A stretch of DNA of 64,000 bases from Roseiarcus sp963709185 (GCA_963709185.1 CAVPVQ010000006.1:62001-126000); one strand, 5' to 3'; counted from the stretch's first letter, positions 48,671-58,160 are shown. The notes: generated by a model from the letters alone, not told the origin. Made by a program: numbers and translations.

Positions 48671-51187
48671 CTATGCCGATTGGGTCGAGGAGGCGACCGG
48701 ATCAGCCGCGGCGGCGCCCTCGCCCGGGCGGGCCAGTCCTAGTCCCGCGCCCGGCCTCGTCGCCGAAGCGCCCACCGGGTTCGCCTCGCGGCTCACGATG
48801 ATCATCAAGGCGCAGACGACATAGAAGCAGGCGCCCAGCGCATAGGTCCTGGCGATGCCGAATTCGATCGACAGCGCCATGCCCAGCACCGAGGCGGCCA
48901 TCGAGGTGATCCCATTGGCGCTCCAGAAGAACGGCAGAAGCTCGGTGTGACGCCGCCACAGGCTCAACCCGAGCGGGAACATCATGCCCATGCAGAACGC
49001 CGGCGGCGCAAGAAGCAGCACTGACGCCAGAATGCGCATGTCGGTCGCTTCGGTCCGCGCCCAGGTGGTGACCAGCGGCGTCAGCAGCCCCGCCACCGTC
49101 AACGTGGCCAGCAGCGCGACAACCCGCGCGATCAGCGCGCCCGGCCGGGGCGCCTGGGCGCTGACCGTCGCGCTGCCGATCCCGCTGAACAGGAGAATCG
49201 TGAATAGCACCACGCCCAGCGCGTAAACGGGATGGCCGAGGAACACCATCAGCCGCTGCATCTGCGATATCTCGATTAGCATGAATCCCATGCCGATCGC
49301 GCTGAAATAGGCCACCGGCGGCGTCAGCGTCGCCAGCGGCGTGCGCCTGGAGAGACGGAGGAAGGGAAGGACGATGTAGTAGACGCAGGCGCCAAGCGCC
49401 ACGACGAGAAGCAAGCGGGTCATGGTGATCGCCGCGTTGTTGTTCATCGAGATCGACGAAGGCATCGCGAGGAGGTCGCCGAGACGCGAGGTGTAAAAGA
49501 AGAACGGCTTGTCGTCGGTCGAGGGGGTGACGTTCTCTGGCAGCGAGTCGAAGAACGCCGCGTCGGCCTTGTCGGACAGCAGCGTTGACGTCACAGTGTC
49601 GAACGCGACGTCCGGCCCCAGCAGTATCTTGAAGCCCTGCGCCAGGAGTCTGTCGCGTGCGCCTTGCCATTGCGCATCGGTGAAGGCGTCGGGACGGGTG
49701 ATCACGGTGACGATGTTGCCGACGTTCAGGGCGATGATATGCCGGTTGAGCTCGGCCGCCGCCACGCCGTCGCGCTGGAGCGCGCTCGCCGCGATCGCCA
49801 CCAGCCGATAGAATTCGCCGCGGTAGCTGTCCGGATTGTACCAGCGCGACACCGACAATATCCCGCCGGGCTTCAGCGCGCGGTAGAAATCGTCCCACGC
49901 CTCCACGGTGTAGAGGCGGTTTTCGGTGAGCGTCAGGCCGCCGGCCGCCGTGGCCGCCCAGGTGTCGATCAGCGAAATCTGGACGAGGTCGTAGCGATCG
50001 GGTGAATGATTGATGTAGCTGCGGGCTTCGGCGTTGACCAGCGACACCCCGGGCTGACGATCGAGATGGCCGGTGAATTCGGCGAACTTGTCGGTGAGGA
50101 CTTCGAAGATCGCCGGGTTGATCTCAATTCCGCGGATGTGCTTGGCGCCGAAGTACAGGCCGGAAAGAATGTCGCGGCCGCCGCCCACGCCAACGACCGC
50201 GACGTCGCCGGGCGGCTGCACCAAATAGGCGGCGTTGATGACGTCATCCTTCAGGTAGGAGAGCTTGGCGATATCGCCGTCATTCCGGGTGACCACCGTG
50301 CCGGCGCCCGCGTCGATGTCGAGAAAGTCCTGGTCGATTTTCATCTGCGGCGGATGGGCGAGGCCCCAGCCGAACGGAATGGTGTCGCCGCCGGCCGTCA
50401 CTCTCACGCGCGAATAGGTGTTCCAGCGCTCGAACAATGTTCCGGTCTGCGCCACGCCCTTGGCCCAGAACACGCCGAGATGGCTTTTGCCCGAGGCGGC
50501 GAGCCCGGTATGGAGCGCGGCCGCCACGGCGAGGCTCAAGGCCACGGCGCCGCTCAGGCGCAAGGCGCGGGCTTCCCCGGAGCCGCGCACCACCATCCAG
50601 CCGGCGCCTGCGGCGAAAGCCCCGATCCACAGCGTCGCGCTCACCGGATCGACCACCAGCAAGACGAAGATGACCCCGAGACATCCGACCGCGGCGCCGG
50701 AAAGATCGGCCGCGTAGAGCCAGCCGCCGGCGTACGGCAGGCGAGTCAACAGCAACGCGATGCAGAGGCCGCCTTCGGTGAACGGCATTACGAAGGCCGC
50801 CGCGGCGATCGCCAGAGCCACCGACACGAAGTCGGCGGGGACCAGGAGGGGCGCGCACAGGAAGACGACCATCGCGCCAACGCCACTGATCGCGAACCAT
50901 GTGGCGTGGCGGGCGAATTCCACCGGCACGCGTTCGGCGCTGTAGCGGGTCGGCTTGGTGTAGACCTCCATCGCGCCACGGGTAAGCCCGAGCATGGCGA
51001 GCGAAATCGCGAAAAACGCGAAATGATAGTACAGCATGACGCTGAAGAAGCGCGTTATCAGTATCTGGTAGGAAAGAGTCGCCGACGCCAACACGAAAAT
51101 CGCAAAATAATAGCGGCCTTTGATTCCGGGAAGCGCCTGAAGCACGATAGTATCCTTCAATGAAATCTGCCCGTGCGATGCGGTCAT
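48671..51187 (-). CDS. Spermidine-synthase-like polytopic membrane protein
   Basis: In this 838-residue protein a soluble Rossmann-type methyltransferase/spermidine-synthase domain lies between two membrane blocks. About seven helices come first (FAIFVLASATLSYQILITRF onward). Then the nucleotide-binding-like VVGVGGGRDILSGLYFGAK and IRGIEINPAIFEVLTDKF, and YDLVQISLIDTWAATAAGG. Then another eight or so helices (LLLVVALGACVYYIVLPFL onward). Spermidine-synthase-like membrane proteins of this layout are annotated but unstudied. No polyamine biosynthesis gene is nearby. The start at 51187 is the farthest in-frame ATG and the first helices depend on it. Confidence 0.7.
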   Translation of the reverse strand: MTASHGQISLKDTIVLQALPGIKGRYYFAIFVLASATLSYQILITRFFSVMLYYHFAFFAISLAMLGLTRGAMEVYTKPTRYSAERVPVEFARHATWFAISGVGAMVVFLCAPLLVPADFVSVALAIAAAAFVMPFTEGGLCIALLLTRLPYAGGWLYAADLSGAAVGCLGVIFVLLVVDPVSATLWIGAFAAGAGWMVVRGSGEARALRLSGAVALSLAVAAALHTGLAASGKSHLGVFWAKGVAQTGTLFERWNTYSRVRVTAGGDTIPFGWGLAHPPQMKIDQDFLDIDAGAGTVVTRNDGDIAKLSYLKDDVINAAYLVQPPGDVAVVGVGGGRDILSGLYFGAKHIRGIEINPAIFEVLTDKFAEFTGHLDRQPGVSLVNAEARSYINHSPDRYDLVQISLIDTWAATAAGGLTLTENRLYTVEAWDDFYRALKPGGILSVSRWYNPDSYRGEFYRLVAIAASALQRDGVAAAELNRHIIALNVGNIVTVITRPDAFTDAQWQGARDRLLAQGFKILLGPDVAFDTVTSTLLSDKADAAFFDSLPENVTPSTDDKPFFFYTSRLGDLLAMPSSISMNNNAAITMTRLLLVVALGACVYYIVLPFLRLSRRTPLATLTPPVAYFSAIGMGFMLIEISQMQRLMVFLGHPVYALGVVLFTILLFSGIGSATVSAQAPRPGALIARVVALLATLTVAGLLTPLVTTWARTEATDMRILASVLLLAPPAFCMGMMFPLGLSLWRRHTELLPFFWSANGITSMAASVLGMALSIEFGIARTYALGACFYVVCALMIIVSREANPVGASATRPGAGLGLARPGEGAAAADPVASSTQSA

Positions 51188-51504
51188 CGTGGTCGACGTT
51201 GAACGAAACTCCCTAATGGCCCGTTGACGAACTCTGCGTCATCCGAGAGCTTGCCGCGAACACAACTCCCGCGTGCAATAACGCAACCGTGACGCGATTC
51301 GCGCGCGCATCCGAGACGCCGGTCAATGCGACGAAGGAGAGGGGGGAATTGGCGACGGTCCGGCACTCGTCGGCGCATCGACGCATGCGGCCGAGCCCGG
51401 GCGAAGCCGGTTCGGCGCTTCGGCGTCGCGTCGGGACGCCGCGCCTCGATCGGGGCGACGGCGGCGATGAATTGACGTGCGGGGCGGCCGGCGGCCCACG
51501 CCGC
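51188..51504. other. 317-bp gap without a supported gene
   Basis: It lies between two minus-strand genes. I found no convincing ORF, RNA or terminator. The right end contains Arg/Pro-rich open frames that are compositional shadows. It should hold the promoter of the spermidine-synthase-like gene, but no hexamer pair stands out. Confidence 0.4.
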
Positions 51505-53200
51505 TCAGGCGGTCTTTTCCACCACCAGTCCGAGCTGGGCGATCATCTTCTCGCGCATGATGAATTTCTGCGGCTTGCCGGTCACCGTCATCGGGAAACC
51601 GTCGACGAAGCGCACGTAGCGCGGCGCCTTGTAGTGCGCGATTGAGGCCCGGCAAAACGCGATGACCTCATTCTCGTTCAGCGACGCGCCTTCGCGCAAT
51701 TTGATCCAGGCGCAGAGCTGCTCGCCATAATGGTGGTCCGGCACGCCGAACGCCTGCGCCTCGGCAATGGCGGGGTGGGTGAACAGGAACTCCTCGACCT
51801 CGCGCGGATAAATGTTTTCGCCGCCCCGGATCACCACGTCCTTCAGGCGGCCGACGATATTGCAATAGCCCTCGGCGTCGATGGTCGCGAGATCGCCGGT
51901 GTGCATGTAGCGGGCCTCGTCAATCGCCCTGGCGGTCCCCTCCGGGTCCCCCCAATAGCCGCGCATCACGCAATAGCCCCTTGTCAGCAATTCGCCGGCG
52001 ACGCCTGGCGGCGTGACGCGGCCCTCGCTGTCGACGATCTTGACCTCGATATGCGGCTGAATGCGCCCGACCGTCGACACCCGGCGCTCCTGCGGATCGT
52101 CGAACGCGCTCTGGAAGCTGACCGGGCTCGTCTCGGTCATGCCGTAGGCGATCGTCACTTCGCGCATGTTCATGCGCGAGACCACGTTGCGCATCACCTC
52201 GACCGGACAGGGCGAGCCGGCCATGATGCCGGTGCGCAGACTGGTCAGATCGAAGCGCGCGAATTCGGGATGGTCGAGCAGCGCGATGAACATCGTGGGC
52301 ACGCCGTGCAGGCCGGTGCAGCGCTCGCCCTGGACCGCTTCGAGCACCGCCAGCGGATCGAATCCTTCGGAAGGACAGACCATGCAGGCGCCGTGGGTGA
52401 CGCAGGCGAGGTTGCCCAGCACCATGCCGAAGCAATGATAGTAGGGCACCGGAATGCACAGACCGGTCGGCGGGCGTCAGGCGCATCGCCTCGCCGATGA
52501 AATAGCCGTTGTTGAGAATGTTGTGATGGGTGAGCGTCGCCCCCTTGGGCGCGCCGGTGGTGCCGCTGGTGAACTGGATGTTGATGGGATCGTCGAACTG
52601 CAGCGTCTTTCCGAGCGCGGCGAGTTCGGCGAGCTGCGCGGGCGTGGCCGGCGCGGCGACTTCGGCGAAGTTGAGGGCGCCGGCGGTCTTCTCGCTCCCC
52701 AGCCGGATCACGATCTTCAGATCGGGAAGCCGCGCCGCCTTGAGGCGGCCGGGCGCCGCGCTGTCCAGCTCGGGCGCAAGCGCCCGAAGCGACGCGATAT
52801 AGTCGTTGCCCCTGAAGCCAGCGCTCAGAATCAGCGCCTTGCAGCCGACCTTGTTCATCGCATAGTCGAACTCGTGCGAGCGATACGCCGGATTGACGTT
52901 GACGAGGATGAGGCCCGCCTTGGCGGTGGCGAATTGCGTCAGCACCCATTCGGCGTTGTTGGGCGACCAGATGCCGATGCGCTCGCCCGGCTTGAGGTCG
53001 AGCGCGATCAGTCCGGCCGCGAGATCGTCGGCGCGGCGGCGCAGTTCCTGGTAAGTCCAGCGAATCGCCTGATGACGCACAACCAGCGCCGGGCTGTCCG
53101 GCGCCGCCCCGGCGATCCGGTCCAGCAAAGCGCCGATCGTCTCGCCGATCAGCGGCTTGTCGCTGACCCCGTGAACATAGCTCTGGACGAGCGGTGTCAT
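51505..53200 (-). pseudogene. Fatty-acyl-CoA synthetase (AMP-binding), one frameshift
   Basis: Two frames form one ligase of about 565 residues. The N-terminal part has SPALVVRHQAIRWTYQELRR, NPAYRSHEFDYAMNKVGCKA and the P-loop IQFTSGTTGAPKGATLTHHN. The rest holds VPYYHCFGMVLGNLACVTHG, TIAYGMTETSPVSFQ, YMHTGDLATIDAEGY and the C-terminal PMTVTGKPQKFIM. The break is near 52465: deleting one base from a GG restores LTPADRLCIPVPYYH. The motifs resemble medium- or long-chain acyl-CoA synthetases. The frameshift may be a genuine mutation or an assembly error; no other damage is seen. Confidence 0.75.
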
Positions 53201-53242
53201 GTCGATTCCTCCTCGTGAGGCGTTCGCCGGCGCGGGCGCGCT

Positions 53243-53557
53243 TTATTTGCCGAGCACGCCGATCCTCACGACGGCGAGTCCCGCGCTGCGAAAGCCCAGC
53301 GCATCGGCCGCCCCGGTCGACACATCGATGATGCGATTGCGGATGAACGGTCCGCGGTCGACCACGACAACCGTGACGCTGCGCCCGTTGCCGAGGTTGG
53401 TGACCAGCAGGCGCGTGCCGAACGGCAGGGTTCGATGGGCGGCGATCAGGCCGCCGTGCCGAGGGTTGCGGTAGTAGGACGCCTGGCCGACCCAATCGGC
53501 CCGCGCCGCGGACACCGTGACAAAAACCACCAGGAACCCTAAGATGGCTTTACTCAA
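53243..53557 (-). CDS. RlpA-like double-psi beta-barrel protein
   Basis: This is a 104-residue secreted protein from the TTG start at 53557. The N-terminal hydrophobic signal (AILGFLVVFVTVSAARA) is followed by the RlpA-type DPBB fold: GQASYYRNPRHGGLIAAHRT, LPFGTRLLVTNLGNGRSVTV and DRGPFIRNRIIDVSTGAADAL. RlpA in Pseudomonas is a lytic transglycosylase of denuded glycan. This single-domain form lacks the SPOR domain. GGGAG eight bases before that TTG supports the start, but TTG 53587 and GTG 53566 are alternatives. Confidence 0.8.
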   Translation of the reverse strand: MSKAILGFLVVFVTVSAARADWVGQASYYRNPRHGGLIAAHRTLPFGTRLLVTNLGNGRSVTVVVVDRGPFIRNRIIDVSTGAADALGFRSAGLAVVRIGVLGK

Positions 53558-53715
53558 TCGACGCACTCCCGCTTGGGCTCCGCACAACCTCCCCGGCCTC
53601 TCCTGCCGACTATATGCGTCAAAAAAGCGGCCGCCGCAATTTGGGCGCGATTGAGCCTATGTAGGATCGCACGGGTTCGGCGGTGCGCCGTTCGCCAGCT
53701 TGGAGAGACAGTTCC

Positions 53716-54708
53716 TTGAAAATCCTCGTCATTGGCGCAGCCGGCATGATCGGGCGCAAGCTTGTGGAACGGCTCGCCGCCGACGGCGCGATCGGCGGCG
53801 CGCCGATCACCCACGCCGATCTCGTGGATATCGTGGAGCCCACGCCGCCGCCCGGGGCGGTGTTTGCGACGACCACCGCGGCGGTCGACATCGGCGCCGC
53901 CTATATCGCGCCCAAACTCATCGCCGGCGAGCCCGATGCGATCTTCCTCCTCGCCTCGATCGTTTCTGGCGAGGCCGAGAACGATTTCGACAAGGGCTAC
54001 GCGATCAATCTCGACGGCACGCGGGGAATTTTCGAGGCGATCCGCCAGCGGCATCTGCGCAGCGACGGCCGCTACCGCCCGCGGGTTCTGTTCACTTCGT
54101 CGATCGCGGTGTTCGGCGCGCCGTTTCCCGAGACGATCGGCGACGAATATTTCACGACTCCGCTGACCAGCTATGGAACCCAGAAGGCGATCTGCGAATT
54201 GCTGCTCGCCGATTTTTCGCGGCGGGGGTTCTTCGACGGCGTCGGCATTCGGCTGCCGACCATCTGCGTGCGGCCGGGGCGGCCCAATCTGGCCGCTTCC
54301 GGCTTTTTCTCGAATATCATTCGCGAACCGCTCGCCGGCCATGAGGCTGTCCTGCCAGTCTCCGAAAAGGTGCGGCACTGGCACGCCTCGCCGCGTTCGG
54401 CGGTCGGCTTTCTGCTGCACGCCGCGAACCTCGACACGGCGAGGCTCGGGGCGCGCCGCAACCTGACGATGCCCGGCGTGTCGGTCACCGTCGCCGAGCA
54501 GATCGAGGCTTTGCGCAAGATCGCCGGCGAGGCGGCGGTCAAGCGCATCCGCCACGAGCCCGATGCGCGGATCGCCGGCATCGTCGCCGGCTGGCCCAGC
54601 AATTTCGACGCCAGGCGCGCGTTGGGGCTCGGCTTCCAGGTTGAGGCGAGTTTCGAGGAGATCATCAGGAACCACATCGAAGAAGAGCTTGGCGGCAAGA
54701 TCGCATGA
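53716..54708 (+). CDS. denD: D-erythronate dehydrogenase (NAD-dependent epimerase fold)
   Basis: This 330-residue SDR-extended protein has the glycine-rich motif LVIGAAGMIGRKL near residues 4-16, then IFLLASIVSGEAENDFDKG, the serine in VLFTSSIAVFG and the YGTQK catalytic tyrosine-lysine pair in LTSYGTQKAICELLL. RLPTICVRPGRPNLAASGF and SVTVAEQIEALRKI match DenD, which oxidises D-erythronate at C3. The start is TTG at 53716, with GGAGAG eight bases upstream, because no ATG gives the expected N-terminus. Its stop is 8 bp from the histidine kinase start. The partner kinase and decarboxylase genes of the pathway are not here. Confidence 0.8.
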   Translation: MKILVIGAAGMIGRKLVERLAADGAIGGAPITHADLVDIVEPTPPPGAVFATTTAAVDIGAAYIAPKLIAGEPDAIFLLASIVSGEAENDFDKGYAINLDGTRGIFEAIRQRHLRSDGRYRPRVLFTSSIAVFGAPFPETIGDEYFTTPLTSYGTQKAICELLLADFSRRGFFDGVGIRLPTICVRPGRPNLAASGFFSNIIREPLAGHEAVLPVSEKVRHWHASPRSAVGFLLHAANLDTARLGARRNLTMPGVSVTVAEQIEALRKIAGEAAVKRIRHEPDARIAGIVAGWPSNFDARRALGLGFQVEASFEEIIRNHIEEELGGKIA

Positions 54709-54715
54709 GCAGACG

Positions 54716-56233
54716 ATGCTAGACATTCAGTCGGCCCCGCCGCGGCCAGCCCTGCCGGCGACGCAGCCCAGCGTGGCGCCGGGGCCGCTCCCGGCGCCCG
54801 ACGGCGCGCCGGACCGCCCGAGCGGTCTTGGCCTGGCGTCGCGCCTGCTGCTACTGACGATCAGTTTCGCGCTGCTCGCCCAGGTGCTGATCTTCGTGCC
54901 GCGCCTCGCGGCGGTCCATGACAACTGGTTACGCGGTCGGCTGGCCGCCACCAACACCGCCGCGCTGGTGTTCGCCGCGGCGCCCGACGACGCGCTGCCC
55001 AAGGAACTCGCCAAAAAGATCCTCGACAGCGTCGGCGCCGCGACCATCGCCCTGAAGACCCACGACACTCACCGCCTGCTGGCGGTCGCCGAGATGCCGC
55101 CCTCGGTCAACGATTCCTACGACCTGCGCGACCCCTCGATGTTGCAGGGCGTCGAGGGCGCGGTCCGCGCGCTGTTCGCCCCAAAAGGGGCGTTCCTGCG
55201 GGTCATCGGCCCCGCCCCGATGGACGACGCGTTCCTGGAGATCACGCTCGATGAGACGCCGCTGACTGCGGCGATGTGGCGGTTCACCCGGAATTTCGTG
55301 GCGATCGTGATGACGATTTCCGCGGTTGTCGTGCTGGTGATCTGGGCCTCGATCTGGCTGATGGTGCTGAGGCCGGTGCGCCGGCTCACCTCCAACATCG
55401 TGGCGTTCGGCGAGCGGCCGCAGGACGCCGCGCGGATCATTTCGCCCAGCGGCAGCCGCGACGAGATCGGCGTCGCCGAACAGGCGCTCGCCACGATGCA
55501 GACCGCGCTTTCCCAGCAGCTCGGCGAGAAGCGACGGCTCGCCGAACTCGGGCTGGCGGTCGCCAAGATCAATCACGATCTGCGCAACATGCTGACCGCC
55601 GCGCAATTGATCTCCGACCGGCTGGCGACCATTCCCGATCCCCTCGCGATAAGGCTGGGGCCGCGTCTGATGGCGACGCTCGATCGCGCAATCACCTTCT
55701 GCCAGGAAACCCTGGTCTATGGGGCGGCGTCCGAAAAGCCGCCGGTGCGGCGACGCTTCGGGCTGCGCGAAGTCATCGATCAGGCGATCGAGTCTTCGCA
55801 CGCCCGGCAGACCGACCTCGTTTCCTTCGTCATCGACGTGCCCGAGGGCTTCGAGATCTACGCCGACCCGGAGCAAGTGCTGCGAGTCATCGAAAACCTA
55901 CATCGCAACGCGTTGCAGGCGCTGGCCCAGTTCGGCCCCAGCGACGGGCGTCCGGCGGCGATCCGCTACGCCGCGACGCACGCCGACGATGCGGCGATGA
56001 TCGAGGTCAGCGACACCGGCCCGGGCTTTCCCGCCCACCTCGCGCGGCGCATCTTCGAACCGTTTCATCTGTCGACCCGCGAGGGCGGGGCCGGCCTCGG
56101 CCTGGCGATCGCCGCCGAGCTCGCCGACCGCAACGGCGGCTCGATCGCGCTCGCGCCGCGCGAGCCCGACGATTTCTACTGCGGCGCGCGCTTTCGCATC
56201 ACCCTCCCCTCCCCGCCGCAACAGGCGGCCTGA
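54716..56233 (+). CDS. Orphan sensor histidine kinase
   Basis: This 505-residue inner-membrane kinase has a Pro-rich leader, TM1 (LLLLTISFALLAQVLIFV) and a periplasmic sensor of about 150 residues. TM2 (FVAIVMTISAVVVLVIWASI), a HAMP linker (MVLRPVRRLTSNIVAF) and the H-box INHDLRNMLTAAQLISDRL follow. The N-box is LHRNALQAL, G1 is VSDTGPGFP, and a G2 GGAGLGLAIAAEL is present. HDLRN with N after R is the form seen in the NtrB-like and HPK4 families. No response regulator is in the window. It is 8 bp from denD, so the two are likely co-transcribed. Confidence 0.83.
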   Translation: MLDIQSAPPRPALPATQPSVAPGPLPAPDGAPDRPSGLGLASRLLLLTISFALLAQVLIFVPRLAAVHDNWLRGRLAATNTAALVFAAAPDDALPKELAKKILDSVGAATIALKTHDTHRLLAVAEMPPSVNDSYDLRDPSMLQGVEGAVRALFAPKGAFLRVIGPAPMDDAFLEITLDETPLTAAMWRFTRNFVAIVMTISAVVVLVIWASIWLMVLRPVRRLTSNIVAFGERPQDAARIISPSGSRDEIGVAEQALATMQTALSQQLGEKRRLAELGLAVAKINHDLRNMLTAAQLISDRLATIPDPLAIRLGPRLMATLDRAITFCQETLVYGAASEKPPVRRRFGLREVIDQAIESSHARQTDLVSFVIDVPEGFEIYADPEQVLRVIENLHRNALQALAQFGPSDGRPAAIRYAATHADDAAMIEVSDTGPGFPAHLARRIFEPFHLSTREGGAGLGLAIAAELADRNGGSIALAPREPDDFYCGARFRITLPSPPQQAA

Positions 56234-56436
56234 GCGGGCGGAACGAATTTGCGTCGTTCTTCGCCTCGCGGGGGCCGACCGGCCGCGCGTAGCAACAAAA
56301 GCATCGTTGGCGCTTGCCACTGCCGCCAAGAGCGTTTAGACGGTTCGCTCGCTTCACGCCCGATCGCGCTTCCGGCAACGCCGGACGCACGGTATCGAGA
56401 ACCCAGTCCCTGGAATCTCGGCGCGTGAGCAGTTGC

Positions 56437-56513
56437 GCGCCCGTAGCTCAGCTGGATAGAGCACCAGACTACGAATTTGGGGGTCGGGAGTTCGAATCTC
56501 TCCGGGCGCGCCA
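56437..56513 (+). tRNA. tRNA-Arg (ACG)
   Basis: It begins GCGCCCGTAGCTCAGCTGG and ends CTCCGGGCGCGCCA. The anticodon loop CTACGAA carries ACG, read as inosine in the wobble position, and GTTCGAATC is the T-arm. It is 77 nt with encoded CCA. Transposon remnants begin within about 80 bp of the 3' end. Confidence 0.96.
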
Positions 56514-56589
56514 GTCTTTTCAAAGACTTACATCGCAAGCACCATTCTCGAATCATTTTTAGAACGGTCTTTTCAGAGCCCGATCTGGT

Positions 56590-56720
56590 TGGTCGCAGCC
56601 TCAACGGCCGGCGCCTTCGCTCCAAAGTCCCGTTTGGGCATTGCAAAACGCAGACCTTCATCGCCGGCCTGTGTTGGCACGCTCTCACCGCGCCCTTCGT
56701 CATCGACGCGCCGATGGTCG
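56590..56720 (+). pseudogene. IS630-family transposase remnant
   Basis: A fragment of about 40 codons with GRRLRSKVPFGHCKTQTFIA and LTAPFVIDAPM matches the conserved centre of the DDE domain of IS630-type transposases, where HWKT and FVIDAP motifs are usual. The frame stops soon after, with no catalytic set. It is an inactive relic. Confidence 0.7.
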
Positions 56721-56785
56721 CTGTCGCAGATGCCGGACGTTGAGGATGGAGACTGGTCGCGCAGCACGGCCGTCGGCGGCAGCTA

Positions 56786-57109
56786 TGGCCAATGGATCGC
56801 GAACGGGAGATTATCGCGAAGACATTCGAGCCGGGCGCCTCGGTAGCAGGCGCGGCGCGACGGACGACGGCCGCATCCGCACCAGCAACAATGCCGCCGA
56901 AAGAACGCCGCGCGGGAGCGCTCCTGGAAGAAAGTCGTGGATCTTCGCGGGTTCCGATCGCGGCGGCGAACGGGCGGCGGTCATGTACCGTCTCATGGTG
57001 ACGGCGAAAATGAATGATGTCGATCCTCAGGCGTGGCTTGCCGATCGTGCTCGCACCCATTGCCGATCATCCGGTGCGCAAACTCGATGAACTCATGCCA
57101 TGGAACTAG
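56786..57109 (+). pseudogene. IS66-family remnants: tnpA start fused to tnpC end
   Basis: Near 56792-56863 the phrase EREIIAKTFEPGASVAGAAR matches the start of the IS66 accessory protein TnpA. From 56869 a second frame carries TSNNAAER, GRKSWIFAGSDRGGERAA and VTAKMNDVDPQAWLAD, the C-terminal tail of the IS66 transposase TnpC. Repairing one extra T near 57046 extends it to the normal HPVRKLDELMPWN end at 57109. Most of the element between is deleted. Confidence 0.75.
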
Positions 57110-57141
57110 GCCGACGAGCGGGAGCGCCGTAAACTGGCGGC

Positions 57142-57741
57142 ATGCGCGCCTTCGCAATCGCCCGTCTCAAAATCACTCTCGACGACGTTGAGCCCACCGT
57201 TCTTCGCCGTATCGAAGTCCCCCTGGCGATCCGGCTCGATCGTCTGCATCTGACGATCCAGGCGGCGATGGGTTGGACCAACAGCCATCTCTATGAGATC
57301 CGGGCTAACGATGTCGGATGGGGCGTTCCGGATCCCGATTGGGGCGACGCGCCGCTCGACGCCCGCAAGACCAAGCTCATCGATGTGCTCGAAGATGTCG
57401 CCGTAAAATCGTTGCGCTACCTCTATGACTTCGGCGATGGCTGGGAGCATACGATCGAGATCGAGCGGCTGGTCGATTCCGAGCCGGGCGTTTCATATCC
57501 GCGGCTGATTGAAGCCGCCGGACGATGTCCGCCGGAGGACGTCGGCGGTCCCTGGGGCTATGCGGAGTTGCTCGCCGCCATCGACGATCCAAAGCACGAA
57601 CGCCACGCCGATTTGGCCGATTTGATCGAAGCCGACTTCGACCCCGGAACCGCCGACGCTGGGGCGCTGGCTCGGGAAGTCCACGCGCTTGCAAAGAAAT
57701 GGGCACGAAAGACGCCGTCCAAAACAACGCGCGCCCCCTGA
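57142..57741 (+). CDS. Plasmid pRiA4b ORF-3-like protein
   Basis: This 199-residue protein matches the pRiA4b ORF-3-like family (PF07929). It starts RLKITLDDVEPTVLRRIEVP, shows LHLTIQAAMGWTNSHLYEI in the middle, KSLRYLYDFGDGWEHTIEIE, and GRCPPEDVGGPWGYAELL at the C-terminal part. The family is often found beside IS66 elements and on plasmids and islands. Its role is not established. It follows the IS66 relic by 33 bp, consistent with acquisition as accessory DNA. Confidence 0.85.
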   Translation: MRAFAIARLKITLDDVEPTVLRRIEVPLAIRLDRLHLTIQAAMGWTNSHLYEIRANDVGWGVPDPDWGDAPLDARKTKLIDVLEDVAVKSLRYLYDFGDGWEHTIEIERLVDSEPGVSYPRLIEAAGRCPPEDVGGPWGYAELLAAIDDPKHERHADLADLIEADFDPGTADAGALAREVHALAKKWARKTPSKTTRAP

Positions 57742-58071
57742 CCCGCGACGCTCGCCGGAGGCTTACGTTGATGGCGCGGATGCGCACCGTGTCGTCGCTC
57801 GAGTTTTGGCGTGGCGGCCTTTCCTGGTTCCGCCATCACCGAGAACCTCGCGAACAAGGCCTCCGATCCCGGTCTCGCCGTTTGCGGGAGGCGGATGAGC
57901 GCCGTCCCGACATATGGAGACTTTCCACGTCGCGCGCTGCTTGAACTGTGCTGCTCAACGGTCGCATGACGCGCGAAGCGCGAATCGCCGCCCTCAACTG
58001 GCGGCATGACGGGGCCTCTGGAACCGTCCGACCGTCTCGAGGCTAAATCGGCGCGGAAGCGGCGGGAGCGA
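57742..58071. other. 330-bp gap without a supported gene
   Basis: Between the pRiA4b-like stop and the LIV operon promoter I find no supported gene. Long open frames on both strands here are Arg/Pro/Ser-rich and lack ribosome sites. No tRNA-Arg 3' end repeat is visible. Confidence 0.45.
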
Positions 58072-58100
58072 TTGACTCGACACTTGTTGGACAATAGTAT
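58072..58100 (+). promoter_or_regulatory. Predicted sigma-70 promoter of the LIV-type operon
   Basis: A TTGACT -35 (58072-58077) and a TAGTAT -10 (58095-58100) are separated by exactly 17 bp. Just downstream, GTATGAC-CGC-GTTATAC is an imperfect 7-bp inverted repeat overlapping the -10 that could be an operator. The first gene of the operon starts 60 bp later with a GGGAGGAA ribosome site. Confidence 0.65.
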
Positions 58101-58160
58101 GACCGCGTTATACGATCACTGCAAATGCAACAATATGACGGTCAATGGGAGGAACCTTCG

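Noticed and set aside
49584..49593. Third LacI-type site (TTGACGTCAC)
   Set aside because: Only half the palindrome is kept and it lies inside a coding region far from any promoter of the regulon.
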